A program made the translations under genes and the position numbers. From Caulobacteraceae bacterium (GTDB lineage Bacteria > Pseudomonadota > Alphaproteobacteria > Caulobacterales > Caulobacteraceae), in NCBI GenBank assembly GCA_027452265.1, contig DAIDGR010000116.1, positions 1-59,378 on the forward strand: DNA of 59,378 nt. Direction: 5' to 3'. Below, piece after piece: positions 53,184 through 59,378 of the stretch (its first letter is position 1; each line of letters starts with the position of its first letter). Below the pieces are notes generated by a model, which saw only the letters and a program-made list of their open reading frames with translations, ran no database searches and was not told where the DNA came from.

Positions 53184-53410
53184 GCGCTCTGGTCGCCGTG
53201 GCGCGCGCCATCTGGGGCGAGACTCTCAGTCTCTTCGTTGACGACGGACGTTTCGCCGGCGCCATTCTGGTCTGGCTGGTCCTGGCTGGCCTCGTCGTGT
53301 GGCGGCTGTCCCCGCCGCCGGTCCTCGCCGCGATCGGCCTCTTTGCCGGGCTGGCCGCGATCCTGATCGCGAGCGCGGTGCGCGAAGCCCGTCGCCGGCG
53401 GCGGGGATAA
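53180..53410 (+). CDS. Small two-helix membrane protein of unknown function
   Basis: A 76-residue protein with an N-terminal amphipathic segment, two likely membrane helices (AGAILVWLVLAGLVVWRL and PPVLAAIGLFAGLAAILI) and a basic C-terminal tail REARRRRRG. The start GTG at 53180 overlaps the previous stop (GTGA), so it is coupled to the COG4280-like gene and may be its subunit or stabilising partner. I do not recognise the family. It is convergent with the dicarboxylate symporter gene. Confidence 0.7.
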   Translation: MSALVAVARAIWGETLSLFVDDGRFAGAILVWLVLAGLVVWRLSPPPVLAAIGLFAGLAAILIASAVREARRRRRG

Positions 53411-53416
53411 GACGCC

Positions 53417-54673
53417 TCAGGCCGGGCCTTTGGCCAGGGCGGCGCGCAGGGTCTCGCGACTGAGCGTGCCCTCCCAACGCGCAATCACCAGGGTCGCGAC
53501 CCCGTTGCCCACCACGTTGGTCAGGGCCCGGCATTCGCTGAGAAAGCGGTCGACCCCCAGAATCAGGGCCATGGCCGCCACGGGGATCACGCCCACGGCG
53601 CTCAGGGTCAGGGCCAGGGTGATGAAGCCCGCCCCAGCGACCCCGCTGGCGCCCTTGGAGGTCAGCATGGCCACGGCCAGGAGCGTCAGTTCACGACCCA
53701 AGGTCAGGTGCACGCCGATCGCCTGGGCGAGAAACAGCGTCGCCAGGGTCATGTAGATATTGGTGCCGTCGAGATTGAACGAATAACCGGCGGGGACCAC
53801 AAGGCCCACCGTGGCCGGCGGCGCGCCGAGCCGCTCGAGCTTGACCATGAGCTGGGGCAGGACCGCCTCGGAGGATGAGGCCCCAAGGACGATCAGCAGC
53901 TCCTCGCGGATATAGACCAGGAACCGCCAGATCGAGAACCCGGCCGCCCAGGCGATGGCGCCCAGCACCACGGCCACGAACAGCGCCGAGGTCAGATAGA
54001 CCGCGCCCACCAGAGCGGCGAGGCGTTCGAGCGCGGGCAGTCCATAGGCTCCGATGGTATAGGCCATGGCGCCGAACGCGCCGATCGGCGCGGCGCGGAC
54101 GACGATACGGATCATGGCGAAGACCACCGCCCCGACCTTGTCCAGGGCCGGCGTGATCCCGGCCCCCGCCCGGTCCAGCGCGGCGATGGCGAAGCCGGCG
54201 ATGATCGCCAGCAGCAGCACCTGGAGGATGTCGCCGGCGGCGAAGGCCGAGACCACGGTGTCCGGGATCAGGTGCAGCAGATAGTCCGAAGCGTGGGCCA
54301 TGCTGTGCGCCTGGGCGACATAGGAGGCCACGGCCGCCGCATCGAGATGGGCGGGGTCGGCGCCGAACCCCGCGCCCGGCTTGAGAAGCTCGCCCACGGC
54401 AAGCCCGATCATCAGGGCGAAGGTCGACACGACCTCGAAATAGAGCAGGGCCCGCCCGCCCACCCGGCCCACCGCCTTGAGGTCGCTCATCCGCCCGATG
54501 CCCCCGGCCACGGTGCAGAAGATCACCGGCGCGATCAGCATCTTGATCAGTTTGACGAAGGCGTCGCCCAGGGGTTTGAAGGCGACCGCCAGATGCGGGT
54601 CCAGAAGGCCGAATGCCACGCCTGCGGCGATGGCGACCAGGACCTGCGCATAGAGCGATCTGAAGATCCGCAT
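53417..54673 (-). CDS. Dicarboxylate/amino acid:cation symporter (DctA/GltP-like)
   Basis: A 418-residue DAACS transporter with eight or so membrane helices and two re-entrant loops. The hairpin motif is [17 protein letters not shown] and the ion/substrate motif [16 protein letters not shown], with [21 protein letters not shown] and [21 protein letters not shown] in the C-terminal core. These strings place it with C4-dicarboxylate (DctA) or glutamate carriers driven by H+ or Na+. It is an isolated gene, ending 6 bp from the convergent small membrane protein gene. Confidence 0.93.
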   Translation of the reverse strand: MRIFRSLYAQVLVAIAAGVAFGLLDPHLAVAFKPLGDAFVKLIKMLIAPVIFCTVAGGIGRMSDLKAVGRVGGRALLYFEVVSTFALMIGLAVGELLKPGAGFGADPAHLDAAAVASYVAQAHSMAHASDYLLHLIPDTVVSAFAAGDILQVLLLAIIAGFAIAALDRAGAGITPALDKVGAVVFAMIRIVVRAAPIGAFGAMAYTIGAYGLPALERLAALVGAVYLTSALFVAVVLGAIAWAAGFSIWRFLVYIREELLIVLGASSSEAVLPQLMVKLERLGAPPATVGLVVPAGYSFNLDGTNIYMTLATLFLAQAIGVHLTLGRELTLLAVAMLTSKGASGVAGAGFITLALTLSAVGVIPVAAMALILGVDRFLSECRALTNVVGNGVATLVIARWEGTLSRETLRAALAKGPA

Positions 54674-54740
54674 CCGTCCCGCCTTGCCCCGCTCCGCTCT
54701 GAGCCTTGAGGCTCCATAGCCCGCGCCCGGCCGACAGCGC

Positions 54741-54775
54741 CAGGGGGCGGGGCCAGGGGGCGGGGCCAGGGGGCG
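54741..54775. repeat. 13-bp tandem repeat, 2.7 units
   Basis: CAGGGGGCGGGGC occurs twice in full and once in part, between the symporter start and the tRNA promoter. No coding or regulatory role is visible. Strand slippage at the GC-rich units would explain it. Confidence 0.7.
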
Positions 54776-54800
54776 CTGGAGGGCCCAAGTACGGACGCGG

Positions 54801-54830
54801 TTGCGAGCGCCCCCAGGCTCAACGTATCTA
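54801..54830 (+). promoter_or_regulatory. Predicted promoter of tRNA-Arg
   Basis: TTGCGA (54801-54806), 18 nt, TATCTA (54825-54830), about 12 nt upstream of the mature tRNA 5' end. The short leader (CCCCTCGCG) is GC-rich, which resembles the discriminator of growth-regulated stable RNA promoters. Confidence 0.5.
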
Positions 54831-54842
54831 GCCCCTCGCGTC

Positions 54843-54919
54843 GTCCCGTTAGCTCAGCCGGATAGAGCATCGGTTTCCTAAACCGGGGGTCACAGGTTCG
54901 AGTCCTGTACGGGACGCCA
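54843..54919 (+). tRNA. tRNA-Arg (anticodon CCT)
   Basis: A 77-nt cloverleaf with encoded CCA. Acceptor GTCCCGT / ACGGGAC (7 bp), D stem GCTC / GAGC, anticodon stem TCGGT / ACCGG around TTCCTAA (anticodon CCT at 54877-54879, reading AGG), and T arm ACAGG-TTCGAGT-CCTGT are all intact. AGG codons are rare in a GC-rich genome of this type. The gene is a common kind of integration site, but nothing is integrated here. Confidence 0.97.
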
Positions 54920-55148
54920 CGGCTTTGCTGTCCGACCCGGAAACGTGGGTGACGGAACGCACCTGAGACATCGGCCACACCCTTGCTCCAACGCGGGCCG
55001 CGTTGCGGGCGTGCGGCAGGGGCCCCCTAGCGGGATCAAGGGCTTGGGCGGCAGGTGAACCTCGCCATTGCCGCGCCCGCGGAGGCGAGGCTAAGACTTG
55101 TAAGACGGCGATCCCAGGCCGGGACCCGATCTTGAGGAGTGAGGCGGC

Positions 55149-55664
55149 ATGCGGGCGACAGGTGCGGACAGGGCGGGCGGATTGAAGCTGGGGCCGGGCG
55201 GGACCGGGCGGCGGATCGGCCTGGTGATCACGGCCGCGCTGATGGCCGGGGCGGCCTCGGCGGCGGCCCTGTCCGGCGCGGACGCCGCCAAGGATCGCCA
55301 GACGCACATGAAGGAATTGGGCAAGGCGATGAAGACCATCGTCGATCAGCTGCATTCCGGATCGCCGGACGTCGGACAGATCAAGCTTGCGGCGGCGACC
55401 ATCGACAAGGACGCCAAGGCTCTGCCGAGCTGGTTCCCGGACGGCAGCGGCCCCTCCACAGGGGTGAAGATGAAGGCCCTGCCCGTGGTCTGGACCGATA
55501 AGACGGACTTCGCGGCCAAGGCGCACACCTTCCAAATCGCGGCGGCCAAGTTCGACGCCGCGGCCCAGACCGGTCAGGCCAGCGCCTACATGCCGGCGCT
55601 GAAGGAGGTCGGCGGGGCCTGCAAGGCCTGCCACGAGAAGTTCCGGACCAAGGACGAGGACTAG
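55149..55664 (+). CDS. Cytochrome c'-type periplasmic heme protein
   Basis: A 171-residue exported protein. The basic n-region and hydrophobic segment (IGLVITAALMAGAASAAA) form a signal peptide. The four-helix cytochrome c' pattern follows, with MKELGKAMKTI early and the C-terminal heme site CKACHEKF (Cys-x-x-Cys-His). Cytochromes c' bind NO and CO and buffer electrons; some protect against nitrosative stress. The start at ATG 55149 follows GAGGAGTGAGG. It is directly followed, after 3 bp, by a cytochrome b561 gene, so the pair probably forms a periplasm-membrane electron route. Confidence 0.88.
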   Translation: MRATGADRAGGLKLGPGGTGRRIGLVITAALMAGAASAAALSGADAAKDRQTHMKELGKAMKTIVDQLHSGSPDVGQIKLAAATIDKDAKALPSWFPDGSGPSTGVKMKALPVVWTDKTDFAAKAHTFQIAAAKFDAAAQTGQASAYMPALKEVGGACKACHEKFRTKDED

Positions 55665-55667
55665 CCA

Positions 55668-56405
55668 TTGACCGCGCCGCGACCGGATCCGGGGGCGGCT
55701 GACGGCGCGTCGATGACGGCCGAGGGGGCGGGCGGTGGGCCGGGCGCGGGCCCGTCTCCCGACCGCGTCACCGTCTGGGACGCGCCGGTGCGCCTGGTGC
55801 ACTGGGCGATCGCCGCCCTGGTGGCGTTTTCCTGGTGGTCGGCCAAGTCCGATCACCTCGCCTGGCACCGCCTGTCCGGCTACACGATCCTGGGACTTCT
55901 GGTCTTTCGCCTGATCTGGGGCGTGATCGGCTCAGAAACGGCCCGCTTCTCCAGCTTTCTCGCAGGTCCGCGCACCGTGCTTGCCTATCTTGGCGGGCGC
56001 GCGGCGCCCCGGGTGGGACACAACCCCCTGGGCGGCTGGAGCGTCGTGGTCCTCTTCACCCTCCTGGCGATCCAGGTGGGTCTGGGCCTGTTCTCCGTGG
56101 ACGAGGACGCCATCGAGGCCGGGCCCCTGGACCGTTTTGTCAGCTTCAATACCGGGCGCGCCATCACCCATTGGCATCACCTGGTGTTCAACCTTCTCCT
56201 GGTCTTCATCGGCCTGCATCTGGTCGCCATCGCCGTCTACGCCGCGCGCCGCCGCGATCTGGTGAGCCCGATGCTGAGCGGTCGCGCGATCCTGCCTCCG
56301 GGCGCGACGGCGCCGCGCCGCGCCGGCCTTGCGCCCTTCGTGGTCGCCGCGACCCTCGCCCTGGCGGCCGCCTGGTGGATCGCTCACGGCCTGAAGCTGT
56401 CCTGA
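55668..56405 (+). CDS. Cytochrome b561-type membrane protein
   Basis: A 245-residue four-helix di-heme protein of the prokaryotic b561/NarI type. The heme-ligating histidines are visible in RLVHWAIAAL, HRLSGYTILGL, THWHHLVFN and FIGLHLVAIA. The start is TTG 55668, 3 bp after the cytochrome c' stop with a GAGGA about 8 nt upstream; ATG 55713 is a possible later start. The N-terminal ~35 residues are a Pro/Gly-rich extension. Together with the upstream cytochrome it would shuttle electrons between the quinone pool and periplasm. Confidence 0.85.
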   Translation: MTAPRPDPGAADGASMTAEGAGGGPGAGPSPDRVTVWDAPVRLVHWAIAALVAFSWWSAKSDHLAWHRLSGYTILGLLVFRLIWGVIGSETARFSSFLAGPRTVLAYLGGRAAPRVGHNPLGGWSVVVLFTLLAIQVGLGLFSVDEDAIEAGPLDRFVSFNTGRAITHWHHLVFNLLLVFIGLHLVAIAVYAARRRDLVSPMLSGRAILPPGATAPRRAGLAPFVVAATLALAAAWWIAHGLKLS

Positions 56406-56417
56406 GGGGGGAACGCC

Positions 56418-57233
56418 ATGCGCCAATGGCTGGTCGACGCCTTCGCCGCCGGGCCGTTCCTGGGAAATGGCGCCTGCGTGGTCGAACCCTTCGAGGCCTG
56501 GCCGGAGGCGGCCTGGATGCAGGCCCTCGCCGAGGAAAACCGCCAGGCGGAAACCGCCTTCCTGCGCCGCACGGGCGAGCCGGGACGGTTCGACCTGCGC
56601 TGGTTCACCCCCGCCACCGAAGTGCGCCTGTGCGGCCACGCCACCCTGGCGGCGGCCCATACCCTGTTCACCGAGCTTGGCCTTGAGGCGGAGAAGATCG
56701 TCTTCGACACGCAGTCCGGCCCGCTGACCGTCACCCGCCGTGACGCCGGCTACGAGATGGCCTTCCCCGCCGACCCGCCGGTCGCCATGCCGGGGCATCC
56801 GGAAATCGGCGAGGCGCTTGGCGTGCGCGCGGTCGAGCTGTGGGCCGGTCGCTATGTGGTGGCCGTGGCGGAGAGCGAGGGCGAGGTGCGCGCCGCCACA
56901 CCCGATCTGGGCGCTGTCCGCGAGTTCTTCTTTCCCGATTATCAGGCCAGCGCCGGCATGGCCGCCATCGTCGCGCTCGCCGAGCCGGGGCGTCCCTATG
57001 ACGTGGTCAGCCGCTTTTTCGCGCCCGGAGCCGGCATACCCGAAGATCCCGCCACCGGATCGCTTCACTGCATCCTCTCACCCCTGTTCAGCGCCAGACT
57101 CGGGCGCGCCACCCTGCGCTTTCATCAGGCCTATCCGGGCCGGGGGGGCGACATCGAATGCGTGCACCAGGCGCCCCAGGTGCTGCTGCGGGGGCAGGCC
57201 GCCACCGTGATGGAGGGGCGGCTGCGGCTCTGA
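56418..57233 (+). CDS. PhzF family isomerase/epimerase-like protein
   Basis: A 271-residue diaminopimelate-epimerase-fold protein. Marks are [17 protein letters not shown] near the N-terminus, the catalytic Glu in [29 protein letters not shown], and [12 protein letters not shown] towards the C-terminus. PhzF homologues are broadly distributed, and the biochemical reaction outside phenazine synthesis is unknown. A start at ATG 56418 has GGGGGG about 7 nt before it. It lies 12 bp after the b561 gene, so it may be part of the same transcript. Confidence 0.92.
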   Translation: MRQWLVDAFAAGPFLGNGACVVEPFEAWPEAAWMQALAEENRQAETAFLRRTGEPGRFDLRWFTPATEVRLCGHATLAAAHTLFTELGLEAEKIVFDTQSGPLTVTRRDAGYEMAFPADPPVAMPGHPEIGEALGVRAVELWAGRYVVAVAESEGEVRAATPDLGAVREFFFPDYQASAGMAAIVALAEPGRPYDVVSRFFAPGAGIPEDPATGSLHCILSPLFSARLGRATLRFHQAYPGRGGDIECVHQAPQVLLRGQAATVMEGRLRL

Positions 57234-57322
57234 CGCCTCTTGCGGCGCTTCGGTCGCCTCCGCCCAAGTCTCGTCTCAAAGCCTCGTGCCCGAGCCTCGT
57301 CCCTGGTTCTCGCGCTTGGCGT

Positions 57323-57351
57323 TTGTCATCACGCCCTCGTCCGTCTATATC
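57323..57351 (+). promoter_or_regulatory. Predicted promoter of the TrcR gene
   Basis: TTGTCA (57323-57328), exactly 17 nt, TATATC (57346-57351), the strongest sigma70-like promoter I find before a protein gene here. The predicted transcription start is near 57358, giving a leader of about 52 nt. Confidence 0.55.
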
Positions 57352-57366
57352 CTGATGGCAATGCAT

Positions 57367-57388
57367 CGCCCGGCCGCAAGGCCGGGCG
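57367..57388 (+). promoter_or_regulatory. GNRA-tetraloop hairpin in the TrcR leader
   Basis: A perfect 9-bp stem, CGCCCGGCC (57367-57375) with GGCCGGGCG (57380-57388), closed by GCAA. It ends 9-14 nt before the GGAGA that precedes the GTG start, so it could influence translation or RNA stability. No T-run follows, so it is not a terminator. Confidence 0.55.
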
Positions 57389-57409
57389 CCGCCGTTTCTG
57401 GAGACCGCC

Positions 57410-58006
57410 GTGACCGAGATCCTCTATCCCAAGGCGACCGCCGTCTGGCTGGTGGACAACACCTCCCTGACCTTCGAGCAGATCGCCGATTTCTGCGGCC
57501 TGCATCCGCTGGAGGTGAAGGGCATCGCCGATGGCGAGGTCGCGCGCGACATTCGCGGGGCGGATCCCATCTCCAACGGCCAACTCACCCGCGAGGAGCT
57601 GGATAAGGCCCAGGTCAATCCGGCCTATCGCATGGTGGCGCAGAAAAGCCGTCATGCGCCGGACGTGAAGCCTGCCCGCAAGGGACCGCGCTACACCCCG
57701 GTTTCGCGGCGGCAGGACCGGCCCGACGCCATCGCCTGGTTCGTGCGCAACCACCCTGAGGTCAGCGACGCCCAGATCTCCAAGGCGCTCGGCACCACCA
57801 AGGCCACCATCGATCAGGTGCGCAACCGCACCCATTGGAACGCGGTGAACATCAAGCCGGTGGACCCGGTCTCGCTGGGCCTGATCGGTCAGCTTGAGCT
57901 CGACGCCATCGTGCGGACGGCGGCCGAAAAGAAGCGCAAGGATGACGCCCGGCGCAAGACCGAGGAGCCCGAGGGCCCTGCCCTGATCGCCGACGACGAG
58001 GCGTAA
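57410..58006 (+). CDS. trcR: Cell cycle transcriptional regulator TrcR (DUF1013)
   Basis: A 198-residue alphaproteobacterial regulator. The DUF1013 signature is visible: YPKATAVWLVDNTSLTFEQIADFCGLHPLEVKGIADGEVARDIRGADP, here read as two helix-turn-helix-like halves around LTFEQIADFCGLHPLEVKGI. A second such unit is HPEVSDAQISKALGTTKATIDQVRNR. The tail is Lys/Arg and Glu rich. In Caulobacter relatives TrcR is a cell-cycle regulator coordinated with CtrA/GcrA. The start is GTG 57410 with GGAGA about 6 nt before. It has its own promoter and leader hairpin, so it is separately controlled from the phzF-like gene. Confidence 0.9.
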   Translation: MTEILYPKATAVWLVDNTSLTFEQIADFCGLHPLEVKGIADGEVARDIRGADPISNGQLTREELDKAQVNPAYRMVAQKSRHAPDVKPARKGPRYTPVSRRQDRPDAIAWFVRNHPEVSDAQISKALGTTKATIDQVRNRTHWNAVNIKPVDPVSLGLIGQLELDAIVRTAAEKKRKDDARRKTEEPEGPALIADDEA

Positions 58007-58075
58007 GGCCTCAAGGCCTGGGTAAGCAAAGGCTGGGCACGCAGAGTCTGGAGCGACCCAGGCCGGGCGGGGCGA

Positions 58076-58249
58076 TCAGGTCCCGTGCGCCTTGAGATAC
58101 TCGATTTCGTCCTTGAGCCGCAGTTTCTGGCGTTTGAGATCTCGAAGTCGGATGGCGTCGGCGACCGGGCGGCACACCTCGATATGGATCTCCCGCTCCA
58201 GGTTCTGGTGTCTGAACCCCAGTTCGCGAAGGCGGCCTTGGATCGCCAT
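58076..58249 (-). CDS. DUF465 family short coiled-coil protein
   Basis: A 57-residue protein starting at ATG 58249, with GGGAGG about 8 nt upstream. The composition is helical and charged: EREIHIEVCRPVADAIRLRDLKRQKLRLKDEIEYLK, in which L-K-R-Q-K-L-R-L-K-D-E-I is the DUF465/YdcH signature. The role is unknown; these peptides form a short antiparallel helical hairpin. Convergent with trcR (70 bp between stops) and divergent from ubiX. Confidence 0.85.
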   Translation of the reverse strand: MAIQGRLRELGFRHQNLEREIHIEVCRPVADAIRLRDLKRQKLRLKDEIEYLKAHGT

Positions 58250-58403
58250 GCACTGCACCTCCCTGTCTTATGAACGTTCGTCTTTGGACGGACCCCGATG
58301 GCGGGATCGCGGCAGCGTCTCGAAGGGCAGTGAACACCGCTCCTCGACATCTGTCAGATCACATATGCTTGCGCGGTGAATTTGCCATGGTGGAGGCGGA
58401 AAG

Positions 58404-59006
58404 ATGAGCGAGCCAGGCCGACGCCGCCTTATTGTGGGCGTCAGCGGCGCGTCGGGCGCCGTGCTGGGCCTCAGGGTCCTCGACGCCTGTCGCGAACTGG
58501 GTGTGGAGACCCATCTCGTCGCCTCGCGCGCCGCCCTGCTGACCCTGAACCAGGAGACCGACCTCACCGCCTCCGACCTCCACGCCCGGGCCGATGTCCG
58601 CTATCCGCCTGGCCAGGTCGGCGCCCCGATCGCCTCGGGCTCATTCCGCACCCTGGGCATGATCATCGCCCCCTGTTCGGTGCGCACCATGAGCGAGATC
58701 GCCTCGGGCGTGACCACATCCCTTCTGACCCGGGCCGCCGATGTGACCCTGAAGGAGCGCCGTCCGCTGGTGCTCATGGTGCGCGAAACGCCGCTGCATC
58801 TGGGCCATCTGCGCACCCTCACGGCCCTGGCCGAGATGGGCGCGATCATCGCTCCCCCCCTCCCGGCCTTCTACGCCCGGCCCGCCAGCGTCGCGGAGAT
58901 GGTCGATCAGTCGGTCGGACGGGCGCTCGATCTCTTCGGCCTCGATTGGGCGGCCGTGCGCCGCTGGGGTGAGAGTTTGACGTCGGTGAGCGGCGAGGTG
59001 GACTAA
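58404..59006 (+). CDS. ubiX: Flavin prenyltransferase UbiX
   Basis: UbiX attaches a dimethylallyl group to FMN to make prenylated FMN, the cofactor of UbiD decarboxylases in ubiquinone and aromatic metabolism. The 200-residue flavoprotein has VGVSGASGAVLGLRVL (FMN-binding, ~11-26), GSFRTLGMIIAPCSVRTMSEIASG (~78-101, in parts), TRAADVTLKERRPLVLMVRETPLH and the C-terminal FGLDW. It starts at ATG 58404, following GGAAAG. UbiD is not in the window. The other ubiquinone genes of the window (ubiE, ubiB) are 48 kb away. Confidence 0.96.
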   Translation: MSEPGRRRLIVGVSGASGAVLGLRVLDACRELGVETHLVASRAALLTLNQETDLTASDLHARADVRYPPGQVGAPIASGSFRTLGMIIAPCSVRTMSEIASGVTTSLLTRAADVTLKERRPLVLMVRETPLHLGHLRTLTALAEMGAIIAPPLPAFYARPASVAEMVDQSVGRALDLFGLDWAAVRRWGESLTSVSGEVD

Positions 59007-59010
59007 GGCC

Positions 59011-59378
59011 TTGGCCGAGGCGCGGGACACGCAGGCCAGGTCGCCGGGCCCGGACATCTGGGATTTTGCCCTGGCCCATTACGGCGCCGCGGGCGTCAAG
59101 GCGGCGGCCCTGGCCCTGCAAGACGATCACGGCCAGTGCGTGAGCTTTCTCCTGTGGCGGCTATGGGCGTGGCGACGAGGATTGCCCATCTCGCCGCGGA
59201 CCCTGGCCCGGGCGTCCGGCATGGCCCGTCATACCGAGACCCACCGTCTTCGTCCTCTGCGCGCTGAACGTCGGGCCCTCGCGGCGGGAGCCTCTCGCGC
59301 GCGGGCTCTCGACCGGGAAATCGAGGTCGAGCGAGGCCTTCTGGAAGATCTGGCCCGCCTTCCCCTGGCGGATGCGCC
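59011..59378 (+). CDS. TIGR02444 family protein, 3'-truncated
   Basis: The frame opens at TTG 59011, 4 bp after the ubiX stop, and runs off the window end with ~122 codons visible. Its N-terminal half contains DIWDFALAHYGAAGVKAAAL, then QDDHGQCVSFLLWRLWAW, the pattern of TIGR02444 (DUF2390) proteins, whose function is unknown. Later residues are basic and Ala-rich, LEDLARLPLADA being the last visible part. An ATG exists only much further in, so TTG is the best start. Coupling to ubiX is likely. Confidence 0.75.
   Translation, partial: MAEARDTQARSPGPDIWDFALAHYGAAGVKAAALALQDDHGQCVSFLLWRLWAWRRGLPISPRTLARASGMARHTETHRLRPLRAERRALAAGASRARALDREIEVERGLLEDLARLPLADA

Noticed and set aside
54843-54919. 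tRNA-Arg as an occupied attachment site
   Set aside because: No integrase, no direct repeat of the tRNA 3' end and no foreign base composition are seen downstream.

Overview
The window is a GC-rich, gene-dense bacterial chromosome segment, most likely from the Caulobacterales (Caulobacter/Phenylobacterium-like). The evidence is a CC0125/CC1285-type lipoprotein, a TrcR (DUF1013) cell-cycle regulator, the helicase-S4-fdxA-CarD block, a DivL-like PAS kinase homologue, and the gene orders mutM/ubiE-ubiB-coaBC-dut and pal-cpoB-tilS-ftsH-folP. I see no prophage, insertion sequence, integrase or CRISPR array. Genus placement is inference.

Layout. 1-8.1 kb: 5'-truncated infB, a class I/II aminotransferase, typA, a gene-poor AT-rich gap that looks like an orphan small-RNA gene, an N-formylglutamate amidohydrolase and mutM. 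8.3-13.7 kb: ubiE-ubiB-coaBC-dut, interrupted on the opposite strand by a small lipoprotein gene, then dapB. 13.9-22.6 kb: malic enzyme, a type II 3-hydroxyacyl-CoA dehydrogenase, a lipoprotein, a MAPEG protein, a histidine-kinase-like protein that has lost its catalytic residues, a nitronate monooxygenase and an enoyl-CoA hydratase. 22.6-26.8 kb (minus strand): DUF983, epoxide hydrolase, threonine aldolase and a secreted M28 peptidase. 27.1-34.1 kb (plus strand): pal-cpoB-tilS-ftsH-folP-thiD-nucleotidyltransferase, tightly coupled. 34.2-45.7 kb (minus strand): aldehyde dehydrogenase with DUF779, a five-gene unit joining putrescine synthesis (agmatine deiminase and N-carbamoylputrescine amidase) to three secreted peptidases, and a two-subunit CoA transferase. 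45.8-59.4 kb: a 2OG-Fe oxygenase, rpmB, a trans-aconitate methyltransferase-like gene, helicase-S4-fdxA-carD, a two-gene membrane unit, a dicarboxylate symporter, tRNA-Arg(CCT), cytochrome c'/b561, a PhzF protein, TrcR, a DUF465 peptide, ubiX and a 3'-truncated TIGR02444-type gene.

The most unusual signals are mainly non-coding. A dispersed ~115-bp two-hairpin repeat occurs six times, mostly intergenic; one copy encodes the C-terminal residues and stop codon of the DUF779 protein, and another supplies a peptidase stop codon. An orphan promoter-hairpins-terminator unit at 6046-6168 looks like an ~88-nt small RNA with an exposed CCUCC. The tilS reading frame has no ATG, GTG or TTG upstream of its ATP-binding motif. 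The kinase-like protein at 18695-20773 has Gln in place of the phospho-acceptor His and degenerate N and G1 boxes. Many genes overlap by ATGA, GTGA or TGATG junctions, so translational coupling is pervasive.

All assignments come from reading motifs and recalling families; no database search was run.
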